Positions 1 to 7,939 of a stretch of 64,000 nt of DNA are shown one piece after another (the first letter of the stretch is position 1; every line of letters begins with the position of its first letter). Position numbers and translations under genes: made by a program. This stretch comes from Halobacteriales archaeon YIM A00013 (GTDB lineage: Archaea > Halobacteriota > Halobacteria > Halobacteriales > Haloarculaceae). The DNA is taken from the NCBI GenBank assembly GCA_025041195.1, contig JAKCFM010000001.1, positions 992,001-1,056,000 on the forward strand, given 5' to 3'. Below the pieces are notes generated by a model. It saw nothing but the letters and a program-made list of their open reading frames with translations, searched no databases and had not been told where the DNA came from.

Positions 1-445
1 CCGACGTGACTGCAACTGCAGTTGCACTGCCGGACGTCGCACTGTTCGCGTGCAGAAATCCATCACGCATCGTGAGCGTCACCGTCTCTCCTTCCTCGAT
101 CGGCACGGTCGCGATCGCTGCCTCGATATCGACCTGCTCGATCACGTTCTCGGAAACATGCGAAACGTACTGTCGAAGGGCGTCCGTGTGCGTTATCAGC
201 CAGTCAACGCCCTCTTTGGTGATCTCATACCGCCCTCTGCCGTGTTTGTTGACAAACTCTTCTTCTAACAGTCCCTGGAGATAATCGCTCACGGCCTGTG
301 CTGTGATCCCGATCGAATCGGCGATCTCCTGCTGGCTCACAGCCGGCTGGCGCTCTGCTATCTCAACCAGTATCTGATAGCGGGTGGCGTTCCGTTTGCT
401 CTGGAGAACGCCCGCGTCGTTGTGCCCCACAACGTCATTCACCAT
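1..445 (-). CDS. Winged-helix (MarR-like) DNA-binding protein, 3' end outside window
   Basis: Reading the minus strand from an ATG at 445 gives about 148 codons that run off the window start, so the C-terminus is missing. The N-terminal part reads as a winged helix-turn-helix: RNATRYQILVEIAERQ, then SQQEIADSIGITAQAVSDYL as the recognition region, then a wing around KHGRGRYEITKEG. The rest is a ligand- or dimer-type region of unknown fold (IEEGETVTLTMRDG). It resembles haloarchaeal MarR-type transcription regulators. It is divergent from cbiT across 143 bp, so it might act on the cobalamin operon, but that rests on position only. Confidence 0.75.
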   Translation of the reverse strand, partial: MVNDVVGHNDAGVLQSKRNATRYQILVEIAERQPAVSQQEIADSIGITAQAVSDYLQGLLEEEFVNKHGRGRYEITKEGVDWLITHTDALRQYVSHVSENVIEQVDIEAAIATVPIEEGETVTLTMRDGFLHANSATSGSATAVAVTS

Positions 446-535
446 TGTGAGCCCTCGGTACCGACTGGGCAAGTAATTTTGGCCTGAATCCGGCGACAAA
501 GCTGGAACACACCCAGCACCAGTGAACAATTCCAT

Positions 536-588
536 TTGTATTAACTCAACCAAAATTGTTTTAACTGCTACCTGAGTTGTATTAGCTG
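536..588 (+). promoter_or_regulatory. Promoter of the cbiT operon with TTGTATTA direct repeat
   Basis: An AT-rich box GTTTTAAC (559-566) is centred 27 nt before the cbiT ATG at 589, as expected for a leaderless haloarchaeal promoter. The octamer TTGTATTA occurs on both sides of it (536-543 and 577-584), and AACTCA (543-548) is mirrored by TGAGTT (573-578). The repeats could be an operator for a metal- or cobalamin-responsive regulator; this is inference. The rest of the 446-588 divergent spacer shows no gene. Confidence 0.5.
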
Positions 589-1131
589 ATGTCAGAGCTA
601 TCGCTTCCCCACGAGGCGCGTGCGGGTCCCACAAAACCGCCAGTCAGGGCTGTCGTCATGGAGACACTGGGGGTTGGTCCCCCGGACCACTTCGTCGATG
701 TCGGGTCATGTACTGGTGCGATGACGATCGAGGCGACGTTGCGGACTGATCGAGTGACAGCGATCGAGCGTGATCCGGACCGCGTTCGAGTAACCGAACA
801 GAATCTGCGAGCCAACGACGCGACAGATAGTGTGACGGTTATCAACGAGGAAGCACCCGCGGGACTACCGCCCGACGGCGACGTGTTGTTCATCGGCGGG
901 AGCCACAGATTCGATGCGGTGCTCGATCGAGCGATCGAGTACGACTACGATCGAATTGGGATGACTGTCTCGCGTCTCGAAGTGGCCGGCAACGCCACGA
1001 CGGCGTTCAAAGAGCGTGAGCTGCTCTCCGAGTTGCTTCAGTTGCAAGTTAGCCGGGGCTACGAACTGGCTGGTGCGATGAGCTTTCACTCGAACAATCC
1101 GGTGTTTTTCCTGCTGGGTGAGCCCGCGTGA
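589..1131 (+). CDS. cbiT: Cobalt-precorrin-6B C15-methyltransferase/decarboxylase CbiT
   Basis: CbiT methylates C15 and decarboxylates the C12 acetate chain of the corrin precursor in the anaerobic B12 route. The 180-residue product has the compact class I methyltransferase fold: a TKPPVRA start as in CbiT, an AdoMet-binding loop DVGSCTG at residues 37-43 and an acidic ribose-binding region AIERDP. The length fits stand-alone CbiT rather than the CobL fusion. It is the first gene of the operon, and its stop overlaps the cbiL start by 4 nt (1128-1131), suggesting translational coupling. The GSCTG loop differs from the commoner GCGTG form but keeps the glycines. Confidence 0.9.
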   Translation: MSELSLPHEARAGPTKPPVRAVVMETLGVGPPDHFVDVGSCTGAMTIEATLRTDRVTAIERDPDRVRVTEQNLRANDATDSVTVINEEAPAGLPPDGDVLFIGGSHRFDAVLDRAIEYDYDRIGMTVSRLEVAGNATTAFKERELLSELLQLQVSRGYELAGAMSFHSNNPVFFLLGEPA

Positions 1132-1835
1132 CGGTGTACGGCATTGGGCTTGGGCCAGGCGATCCATCGTTGCTCACCATCCGTGGAAAAACAGCACTTG
1201 AGTCGGTCTCAACGGTGTACACGCCGGGTCGACTCTCTCGTGCAGTCGTCTCTGCGCACGTCTCCGACGACCGTCTGGGATCGCTGTCGTTTCCGATGAC
1301 GCGCGATCCGGAGACGCTCCGTACGGCCTGGAAGGAGGCGGCCAACCGTATCGCAGCACAAGCGCAACAGGATGACGTGGCGTTCGTCACGCTCGGCGAT
1401 CCCAACGTGTACTCGACGTTCGGTCACCTTCGACGAACGCTTGCGGCCTTTCACCCGGCGATCGACGTCGAAGTCGTTCCCGGGGTGAGCGCGGTGACAG
1501 CGTTCACCAGCGCGCTTGGAGTAGAGCTCACCAGTACGACTGGACTGACGCTCTGTGAGGCTGCAAACGGCCCGATTCCCACCGACGCGCCACAGCTGCT
1601 GTTGTTCAAGCTGCTCGACGTTCCGTCGGTTCACGAGCAGCTCAGTGCTGCGAACTACGACGTGTGGTACGGTCGTCGGCTGTTCATGGAATCAGGGCCC
1701 ACCGTGGTGACTGACGACCCCACGGAGCTTGCCGATCGGGATTACTACACGCTTGCCTTTGCTCGAAAACGATCGTTCGAGGCGACGCCGGCGACGGCAG
1801 CCTTCACCGAAACACACGAGGTGGCAGATGGCTGA
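1128..1835 (+). CDS. cbiL: Cobalt-factor II C20-methyltransferase CbiL
   Basis: CbiL adds the C20 methyl group to cobalt-factor II. The product (235 aa) is a canonical tetrapyrrole methylase: glycine-rich N-terminus GIGLGPGDPSLLTIRG, the TLGDPNVYSTF motif at about residues 88-98, and EVVPGVSAVTAF near residue 120. The GDPSLLTIRGK and YSTF signatures separate it from CbiF and CbiH. A GTG start at 1128 overlaps the end of cbiT, and its stop overlaps the cbiF start by 8 nt. Cytosolic and part of the coupled operon. Confidence 0.9.
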   Translation: MTVYGIGLGPGDPSLLTIRGKTALESVSTVYTPGRLSRAVVSAHVSDDRLGSLSFPMTRDPETLRTAWKEAANRIAAQAQQDDVAFVTLGDPNVYSTFGHLRRTLAAFHPAIDVEVVPGVSAVTAFTSALGVELTSTTGLTLCEAANGPIPTDAPQLLLFKLLDVPSVHEQLSAANYDVWYGRRLFMESGPTVVTDDPTELADRDYYTLAFARKRSFEATPATAAFTETHEVADG

Positions 1836-2628
1836 GCCACCAGCCGTTCCGTTCGTTGGCGCAGGCCCGGGTGATCCGGGCTTGCTCACCGTTCGGGGGA
1901 AGACACTGCTAGAGCGCGCAGAGCTCGTGGTCCATGCCGGTTCGCTCGTGAACAGCGAGCTGCTCGATCGCTACTGTGAGTCAGCCGAACGCCACTCCTC
2001 GATCGGCATGGAGCTCGAAGAGATCGTTGCGATGATTCAATCGGCGTACGAGGCGGGTCGAACGGTCGTCCGTTTACACAGCGGTGATCCCTCGATCTAC
2101 GGCGCCGCCCTCGAACAGATCGATGCGCTCGCCACCCACAACGTGCCGGCGTATCTGGTGCCTGGCGTGACGGCCGCGTTTGCCGCAAGCGCTTCGCTCG
2201 GAACCCAACTCACACTCAACGGTGTCGCCAACCACGTCGCATTCACTCGACCACAGGGGACGACACTTGAGCCAGCAAACGATCACATCAGCGAATTCGT
2301 CGGAATGGGCGATGTGACGACCTGTATCTATCTGGGCACCCACGCCGTCCGGGAGACGATGGATCGACTGCTCGACGATGGTCGCGACCCCACAACGCCA
2401 GTGACGGTCGTCTATCACGCATCATGGCCCGACGAACGGATCATCACCGGGACGATCGAAACAATCGCCGATGAGCTATCCTCAAGTGGCATTTCGGCGT
2501 CCGCGCTCGTCATCATTGGCGACGTTCTCAGCGATGGCGAGTACGAGCGGTCGTATCTGTACGGTGATTGGGCAGCTGACAGTACTGCACGCAAACCGAC
2601 GACCACAGCTGAGGAATCCACCAAATGA
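1828..2628 (+). CDS. cbiF: Cobalt-precorrin-4 C11-methyltransferase CbiF
   Basis: CbiF methylates C11 of cobalt-precorrin-4. The ATG at 1828 is preferred because a longer frame from 1729 would add 33 Arg-rich residues inside cbiL and before the conserved start. From 1828 the product is 266 aa with FVGAGPGDPGLLTVRGK at the N-terminus, VVHAGSLV as in CbiF/CobM, LHSGDPSIYGA and LVPGVTAAFAASA. Length and motifs fit CbiF. It overlaps cbiL by 8 nt and cbiG by 4 nt. The last 20 or so residues are a hydrophilic tail. Confidence 0.92.
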   Translation: MAEPPAVPFVGAGPGDPGLLTVRGKTLLERAELVVHAGSLVNSELLDRYCESAERHSSIGMELEEIVAMIQSAYEAGRTVVRLHSGDPSIYGAALEQIDALATHNVPAYLVPGVTAAFAASASLGTQLTLNGVANHVAFTRPQGTTLEPANDHISEFVGMGDVTTCIYLGTHAVRETMDRLLDDGRDPTTPVTVVYHASWPDERIITGTIETIADELSSSGISASALVIIGDVLSDGEYERSYLYGDWAADSTARKPTTTAEESTK

Positions 2629-3578
2629 CAGAGACACAATCGACCAGCTCGACGCCGGATTCGGACGGAGAGGTCCCCGAACGGATCGCCATCATCAGCT
2701 TCGAACGAAAGCGCGAAACGGCGATTACGATCGAATCAGCACTTTCAGGAGCGTATGACACCGTCGAGATTCTGGAGTATCATGGCGACGTGTTCGCCGA
2801 CAACTGGGACGCGTACGACTGTTTCGTGGGGCTGATGGCGTCAGGGATTGCCGTCCGAAAGACTGCGGGGCTACTCGAAGACAAATGGGCCGACCCGGCG
2901 ATCGTCGTCGTCGACGAGTCGCTCACCTGGGCCGTTCCAATCACCGGTGGCCACCACGGCGCGAATCAGATTGCAACCGAACTTGCCGATCTTGGCGCCA
3001 TTCCAGCGACGACAACCGCCAGCGAAGCGGCCGGAAAACAGGGGGTCGAAGCCAGGGCGAAAGCACTCGATGCGCACGTGGTCAATGGTGATTCCACGGT
3101 ACAGACGAATTTGGCCGTTTTGAACGACGAGCTTGGCCCTGTCGCGAGAGTGGATGGCCCGCGGGCCGTGCTCGTTGACGAGGACGTGACGGTGTTGAAA
3201 CCGAACCCGGGCGCCGATCTCGTGCTCGGCACGGGGACGGTCGCTGATATTTCAGCGTCGGCAGTGACAGCAGCGTGGGACGCCACTCTTGCTGCGCTGG
3301 ATCGTGACCGATCCGACGTTTCGTTTGTGGCAACAGCCACTCGAAAAGGCGACGAAACTGGACTGCTTGAGGCGGCTGCCAGCCGTGGCTGGGGGGTGGT
3401 CTGTTTCGATAAGCCCACGCTCAAGCAGTTTGAGGGGCCATCATCCTCGAAAGCGCCGGCGCTGATCGGCTGGCCAGGGATCGCCGAGGCTGCCGCCATC
3501 GCGGGCGGCCGTGCACACGACTTGCAGCGTCCGAAAGAACGCTTCGATGCGGGCGTGACCGTGGCGGTGGGACGATGA
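2625..3578 (+). CDS. cbiG: Cobalt-precorrin-5A hydrolase CbiG
   Basis: CbiG opens the delta-lactone of cobalt-precorrin-5A and releases acetaldehyde, the ring-contraction step of the anaerobic route. The 317-aa product shows the N-terminal domain ([13 protein letters not shown]), the central region with LMASGIAVR and a [12 protein letters not shown] motif at about residues 105-117, and the CbiG_C domain ([17 protein letters not shown]). The length matches a single CbiG without fusion. It is coupled by 4-nt overlaps to cbiF and to cbiH1. Confidence 0.9.
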   Translation: MTETQSTSSTPDSDGEVPERIAIISFERKRETAITIESALSGAYDTVEILEYHGDVFADNWDAYDCFVGLMASGIAVRKTAGLLEDKWADPAIVVVDESLTWAVPITGGHHGANQIATELADLGAIPATTTASEAAGKQGVEARAKALDAHVVNGDSTVQTNLAVLNDELGPVARVDGPRAVLVDEDVTVLKPNPGADLVLGTGTVADISASAVTAAWDATLAALDRDRSDVSFVATATRKGDETGLLEAAASRGWGVVCFDKPTLKQFEGPSSSKAPALIGWPGIAEAAAIAGGRAHDLQRPKERFDAGVTVAVGR

Positions 3579-4450
3579 CTGCACACACGACGTCGCCACG
3601 GGCTGACGGCGGCGTGTTGTACGTGGTCGGGATGGGTCCAGGGCTACCCAAATCGATGACTTGGGCTGCCCGTTCGGTGATCGAACGGGCGGACTGTGTG
3701 ATCGCGTCGAATCTCTATCAGTCGCTCCTTCGAACCGATTCCGTGTTGCCAGAGAGATCTCGAACCCGCGAGGTTGCCGAGGACGTCACCATAGCCGAGC
3801 GATCGGATGGCACCGAGCAGACGATCGTCAGATCGTCGATGGGTCGACAGGTCGAACTGACCGAGATGGCGTTCGAACGCGTCCGTGATGGTGAGATCGT
3901 TGCGCACGTCTCCGGGGGGGATCCGAACGTCTACGGCAAGAGCGACCTCGTCTTCCAACTCGCCGCCGAAAGCGATGTTACCGACGTCCCCATCGAAATC
4001 GTTCCGGGCGTCACTGCAGCGCTTGCCTGTGGCGGCCGGCTCGGTGCACCGCTAAGCAATGATTTCTGCACGGTGTCCCTATCCGAAAAGTGGCGTCCAT
4101 GGGAACGGATCGAGGAGAAACTCCGCGCAGCCACCGCCAGTGGCTTCGTCATCGTGCTGTACAACTGCTGGCGGAATTACGCACGCGCGATCGAAGTAAT
4201 TCGAGAGCACCGCTCGGACGATGTGCCGGTTGGCATCGTCGTGGATGCTGCCCGCGAAGACGCTGGCCGACAGCCAGAGGGCGAATCGCAGACGATAACG
4301 ACGCTGGGCGGGGCTCCAGCTTACGATGATGCGGTCGGCGGAATGGGAACGTCCATCGTCGTCGGGACGACCGACAGCAGACGCTGGGAAAACGACTTTC
4401 GAACGCACCTGCTGACCCGTCGCGGCGGTCGCGACGTCACGGAGTTTTGA
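3575..4450 (+). CDS. cbiH1: Cobalt-factor III/precorrin-3B C17-methyltransferase paralogue CbiH1
   Basis: This is one of two adjacent CbiH/CobJ-type methylases. CbiH performs C17 methylation with ring contraction. The 291-aa product has VVGMGPGLPKSMTWAARSVI at the start, SGGDPNVYGKSDL at about residues 114-126 and EIVPGVTAALACGGRLGAPL. The family motif read as YNPWSRKR in the next gene is YNCWRNYA here, so the substrate-contact loop is altered. In haloarchaea two CbiH paralogues commonly stand side by side and their division of labour is not clear to me. It overlaps cbiG by 4 nt and is followed 7 nt later by cbiH2. Confidence 0.85.
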   Translation: MTAHTTSPRADGGVLYVVGMGPGLPKSMTWAARSVIERADCVIASNLYQSLLRTDSVLPERSRTREVAEDVTIAERSDGTEQTIVRSSMGRQVELTEMAFERVRDGEIVAHVSGGDPNVYGKSDLVFQLAAESDVTDVPIEIVPGVTAALACGGRLGAPLSNDFCTVSLSEKWRPWERIEEKLRAATASGFVIVLYNCWRNYARAIEVIREHRSDDVPVGIVVDAAREDAGRQPEGESQTITTLGGAPAYDDAVGGMGTSIVVGTTDSRRWENDFRTHLLTRRGGRDVTEF

Positions 4451-4457
4451 GTTACGC

Positions 4458-5354
4458 ATGACAGACACAACAGACTGTGGACAGACACCGGATGATGGAT
4501 CGTCGTCGTGTGCGAACGCGGCGTCGAACCGAGCGACGACGACCGAACAGGTTGCTGCGCGAGTTGAGTCGTTCGATGGCCCGGCTGGAACGCTGACAGC
4601 CGTGGGCATTGGCCCCGGTCATCCAGAGGGGATGACTCGCCGGGCACGTGAACGCTTATCGGCGGTCGATCAGATCGTTGGCTACACCACCTACGTTGAT
4701 CTCCTTGATGAGTCGATTCTCGACGGTGTCGAGGAGTGTTATACGACGCCGATGTGCGGAGAGGTGTCCAGGACGGAAGAAGCCGTAGACCGGGCGCTTG
4801 CTGGGAATTCGGTCGCCATCATCGGCAGCGGTGATCCGAACGTGTATGCCCTCGCTGGCCTCGCGCTCGAAATCCTCGAATCAAAGGGGGCGAGCGCGAG
4901 CGACGTGGCGTTTGACGTGATTCCCGGCGTTCCGGCAGCCCAGTCCTGTGGCGCACGGCTTGGCGCACCGCTGGTGAACGATAGCGTCAGTATCTCGCTG
5001 TCCGACCACCTCACGCCGATGGAAACGATCGAATCGCGGCTCGAAGCGATCGCCAGTGAGGGGTTCACGATCGCGATCTACAATCCGTGGTCACGAAAGC
5101 GACGGGCGAATTTCCAGCGCTGTTGTGAAATTCTCACTGAGCACAGAGCGCCATCAACGCCCGTCGGTATCGTTCACGGCGCGGGTCGAGACGACGAACG
5201 GACTGCTATTATCGAGCTCGAAGCACTCGAATCGTACGGCGAGACCGACCTCGTCGACATGACGACCACAATCATCATCGGAAACGACGAGACGTACGTT
5301 TTCGACGGCCGAATGGTGACGCCACGGGGGTACGAATCGAAGTATGACTACTGA
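4458..5354 (+). CDS. cbiH2: Cobalt-factor III C17-methyltransferase CbiH2
   Basis: This is the second CbiH paralogue and the closer to the classical enzyme. After an approximately 45-residue hydrophilic N-terminal extension it shows TAVGIGPGHPEGMTRRA, the GYTTYVDL loop, CGEVSRTEEAVDRA, GSGDPNVYALAGLALE and YNPWSRKR, all typical of CbiH/CobJ. Length is 298 aa. It should methylate C17 and contract the ring of cobalt-factor III. The stop at 5354 lies 11 nt inside the following ferredoxin gene. Paralogy with CbiH1 looks old: motifs are shared but flanking sequence is divergent. Confidence 0.9.
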   Translation: MTDTTDCGQTPDDGSSSCANAASNRATTTEQVAARVESFDGPAGTLTAVGIGPGHPEGMTRRARERLSAVDQIVGYTTYVDLLDESILDGVEECYTTPMCGEVSRTEEAVDRALAGNSVAIIGSGDPNVYALAGLALEILESKGASASDVAFDVIPGVPAAQSCGARLGAPLVNDSVSISLSDHLTPMETIESRLEAIASEGFTIAIYNPWSRKRRANFQRCCEILTEHRAPSTPVGIVHGAGRDDERTAIIELEALESYGETDLVDMTTTIIIGNDETYVFDGRMVTPRGYESKYDY

Positions 5355-5580
5355 GTACTCCGTTCGCCTCGATCGAACGGCCTGTGAGGGCGTCTTTGCC
5401 TGTCTGGTTCATGACGAGCGATTCGTTGAGGCGTCGGATGGGCTGGCCACGATCGCGGGCAGAGAACCACAACCGACCGTGACGATCGATTGTGATGACG
5501 AATCGATTAGAGCAGCCAGGCGAGCAGCAGCCGCGTGTCCGTTCGATGCGATCACCGTGTCGGTGAGTAACGATGAGTGA
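5344..5580 (+). CDS. Small single-cluster ferredoxin of the B12 operon
   Basis: A 78-aa acidic protein with Cys14, Cys20 and Cys65-Pro, the spacing (C-x5-C...CP) of small ferredoxins holding one [3Fe-4S] or [4Fe-4S] cluster. It starts 11 nt inside cbiH2 and ends inside the next gene, so it is co-translated with corrin enzymes. By context it may supply electrons for ring contraction (oxidation of precorrin-3B-type intermediates) or for the missing precorrin-6A reduction; the sequence does not say which. A fourth cluster ligand is not obvious, which favours [3Fe-4S]. Confidence 0.75.
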   Translation: MTTEYSVRLDRTACEGVFACLVHDERFVEASDGLATIAGREPQPTVTIDCDDESIRAARRAAAACPFDAITVSVSNDE

Positions 5581-6274
5581 TGATACCGTAGTGTCGTCGT
5601 TCACGACTCCTACCACCAAGACGGCCTATCTGTGGGGACGTATTATCGGCAATGGGAGCGTCACCGACGACGCCATTGTCGTCCGTGTTGGGGATCGAGC
5701 GCTCGCCAGTCGGCTGCGGTCGATTGGGAATCAGACGGGAACGCGGACACACGAAACAACGGCCACCCAGTCGGCACATGACGCCACTGTCACCCGCTTC
5801 AAGGCGACGTTCGAACTCCGGTATTCGCTTTGTTCGCGCGACATGGATCGGCTCACCGACCATCTCGATATCGACGGCCCTGGTGGCTGTCCGGAGCTGG
5901 ACCGATTCGAATCGTATCGCCAGCAGCTGTGTCGTGGCCTGCTGGAGTCGTGCGGAACGATCTGCTTTCGCGAATCGAGCGCGACCGTCGGCGTCTCGTT
6001 CGTCCACGACGACCGTGATGTCCTCCAGGAGATACGTCGCCAGCTCAGAGTGAGCGAGCCGACGGTGCGTACCAACCCAATCGAGGAGAGCAGTTCCGGT
6101 GGCTACTGGTTTGGGCTCGCAGACGCCACCGAGTTCGGCGCGTGTACGCGCTGGTGGTACGCCCAAAGCGACGATTCGGGGCTGTACGAGCCGGCTCGGC
6201 GGAACAAACTCCGTCGGAGCGTCGAACGCCATCTCGAACGCAGCGTTGGCGAGTTGCACGGTGATCCGGAATGA
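5573..6274 (+). CDS. LAGLIDADG-homing-endonuclease-like protein lacking catalytic acids, in B12 operon
   Basis: The 233-aa product has no recognised enzyme of the pathway in it. I see two LAGLIDADG-like helices about 100 residues apart: AYLWGRIIGNGSV (18-30) and QLCRGLLESCGTI (118-130), each followed by beta-rich sequence, as in two-domain LAGLIDADG proteins. The acidic residue expected near the end of each motif (A-D-G-S) is Asn27 and Cys127, so DNA cleavage is unlikely. The tail is Arg-rich (EPARRNKLRRSVERHLERS). It overlaps the ferredoxin by 8 nt and cbiX by 4 nt, so it belongs to the corrin operon. The role is unknown; a fold reused for nucleic-acid binding, regulation or a corrin step are all possible. 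Confidence 0.6.
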   Translation: MSDDTVVSSFTTPTTKTAYLWGRIIGNGSVTDDAIVVRVGDRALASRLRSIGNQTGTRTHETTATQSAHDATVTRFKATFELRYSLCSRDMDRLTDHLDIDGPGGCPELDRFESYRQQLCRGLLESCGTICFRESSATVGVSFVHDDRDVLQEIRRQLRVSEPTVRTNPIEESSSGGYWFGLADATEFGACTRWWYAQSDDSGLYEPARRNKLRRSVERHLERSVGELHGDPE

Positions 6275-7476
6275 CGCCACCCGCAAACGATGATGCGGTT
6301 GTGCTCGTCGGCCACGGCTCTCGTCGAGAGCGCTCAAACGAGCAGGTTCGAACGCTAGCGGCCGAATTCGAAGCACGGGTTCGTACGCCAGTCGATGTGG
6401 CCTTTCTCGAACTGGCGTCACCCTCGATCGGCGACGCTATCGACGGGCTCGCGCCGTCGGTGTCTGCGGTGACGGTCCTGCCACTGTCGCTGTTTGGGGC
6501 CAGCCACGTGAAAGCGGATATTCCGCTTGCCATCAATCAGGCCAGAGAGCGCCATCCTGAGCTACAGCTAGAGATGGGTGGGCCGATCGGCGTTCATCCG
6601 GCTGTGGTGACAATGTTGGACGAGGGCGTCCGATCCACTGAGCGAAACCTTGGCGTCGATCGCGACACCGATTCAATCGCAGTCATTCTCTGTGCGCGTG
6701 GCTCCAGTGATCCTGACGCCAACGGTGATGCGACGAAAGTCGCGCGGCTGCTGTATGAAGGCCGCCCGTTCGAACGAGTTACGACTGCCTTCATCGGAAT
6801 CACGGAGCCAACGCTCACCGACGCGCTACACGCCAGTGCGAAACACCGACCCGACGCGGTCGTTGTCGTGCCGTATATGCTCGGCGACGGCGTGTTGACC
6901 CAGCGGATCCATGACCGCACAACGGCGTTTGATGGCGAGTATCCCTCGCTCACAGTTGGCTCTGCGGAACCGATCGGAACGGACGAGCGCTTACTCGACG
7001 TGCTCGCCGATCGGCGAGCACAAGCTCGGGAAAACGACATCAATCTCTCGTGTGATACCTGCAAGTACAAGGTTGGACTCACGGGATTCACCGACGAGCT
7101 GGGTGGGGCGCAGGCAACGTTCCGCGCGGCAGCCCACCAGGTTGAACACGCAGACCGCTCGCAAGCAGGACGACACGCCCACGACGCACCAGAGCGACAC
7201 GTCGCGGTCTGCACCAATCGAACCTGTGCCGATGCTGGCGCGCTGTCCGTGTTGGAACAGCTTCGACAGTCCGTTCGAGACGGTGAACGTGCCGATGTGC
7301 AGATTACACGCTCGTCCTGTTTTGGACAGTGTGGCGATGGGCCAATGGTGGCCGTGTATCCCGACGATGTCTGGTACCGTGGCGTCTCATCCGACGATGC
7401 GGAGCGAATCGCTTCGTCCCATCTTGCGGGGGATAGTATTGTAACCGATCGCGTTCACACCGTACTCAAAAAATGA
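6271..7476 (+). CDS. cbiX: CbiX sirohydrochlorin cobaltochelatase fused to a thioredoxin-like [2Fe-2S] ferredoxin
   Basis: CbiX inserts Co2+ into sirohydrochlorin, the committing step of the anaerobic route. The 401-aa product has an N-terminal CbiX domain with the metal-handling histidines His15 (VGHGSRRE) and His79 (GASHVKADIP), then a second CbiX-like half (about 135-250) where VGHGS has become CARGSS, so that half is probably structural. A short region with Cys261-x2-Cys264 follows, then a C-terminal thioredoxin-like [2Fe-2S] domain with Cys314, Cys319, Cys350 and Cys354. This long form contrasts with the short archaeal CbiX-S. It overlaps its neighbours by 4 nt on both sides. The cluster could carry electrons or be a sensor. 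Confidence 0.88.
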   Translation: MTPPANDDAVVLVGHGSRRERSNEQVRTLAAEFEARVRTPVDVAFLELASPSIGDAIDGLAPSVSAVTVLPLSLFGASHVKADIPLAINQARERHPELQLEMGGPIGVHPAVVTMLDEGVRSTERNLGVDRDTDSIAVILCARGSSDPDANGDATKVARLLYEGRPFERVTTAFIGITEPTLTDALHASAKHRPDAVVVVPYMLGDGVLTQRIHDRTTAFDGEYPSLTVGSAEPIGTDERLLDVLADRRAQARENDINLSCDTCKYKVGLTGFTDELGGAQATFRAAAHQVEHADRSQAGRHAHDAPERHVAVCTNRTCADAGALSVLEQLRQSVRDGERADVQITRSSCFGQCGDGPMVAVYPDDVWYRGVSSDDAERIASSHLAGDSIVTDRVHTVLKK

Positions 7477-7844
7477 GCTGTGACGAACTCGAAGCCCTTC
7501 GCGTTGGGCTCTGTAACGTTCTTGGTATCGACCGGCCCGCAATTCGTGAACACGCACTGGCCGAACTCGAGGGCAATCTCGATGGGCCAGTTGGCGCGCT
7601 GGTAAACGCGTCCTCGGTGGCCGAACTCGAACGCCATCTCGACGCCGCACTCGTCGACCTAGAGTCGAAACTCGCCTCCACGCCATCAGACGACCCGGAG
7701 TACGACTATCTCCGCGGGCGGCTGCTTGCACTCAGGGAGGCTGAACGATCGATTCGCCGGCTCAGAGAGGAGGGTGCGTCGATTCTGGAGGGCTGTGGCG
7801 AGACGCATTCGTTGCTGCATGAACTGTTCCCGGTTGAAGGGTGA
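7473..7844 (+). CDS. Small helical protein of the haloarchaeal B12 operon (DUF3209-like)
   Basis: A 123-aa acidic protein, mostly predicted helical, beginning MSCDELEALRVGLCNVLG and ending in a Cys/His-containing segment (ILEGCGETHSLLHELF). Cys3, Cys14 and Cys109 with His112 and His116 could bind metal or a cluster. It resembles the haloarchaeal family I remember as DUF3209; that assignment is from memory. It is coupled by a 4-nt overlap to cbiX and is the last gene of the tight operon, so a role as partner of CbiX or as a cobalt handler is a reasonable inference. Confidence 0.65.
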   Translation: MSCDELEALRVGLCNVLGIDRPAIREHALAELEGNLDGPVGALVNASSVAELERHLDAALVDLESKLASTPSDDPEYDYLRGRLLALREAERSIRRLREEGASILEGCGETHSLLHELFPVEG

Positions 7845-7939
7845 GCCCACCCGCAGGCCGCTCAAAATCGGTGGCGACGGGGATCGGTAATAATCATATG
7901 ACCAGAATTGATATCTGGTTAAAGCGGTATACTAGCCGC

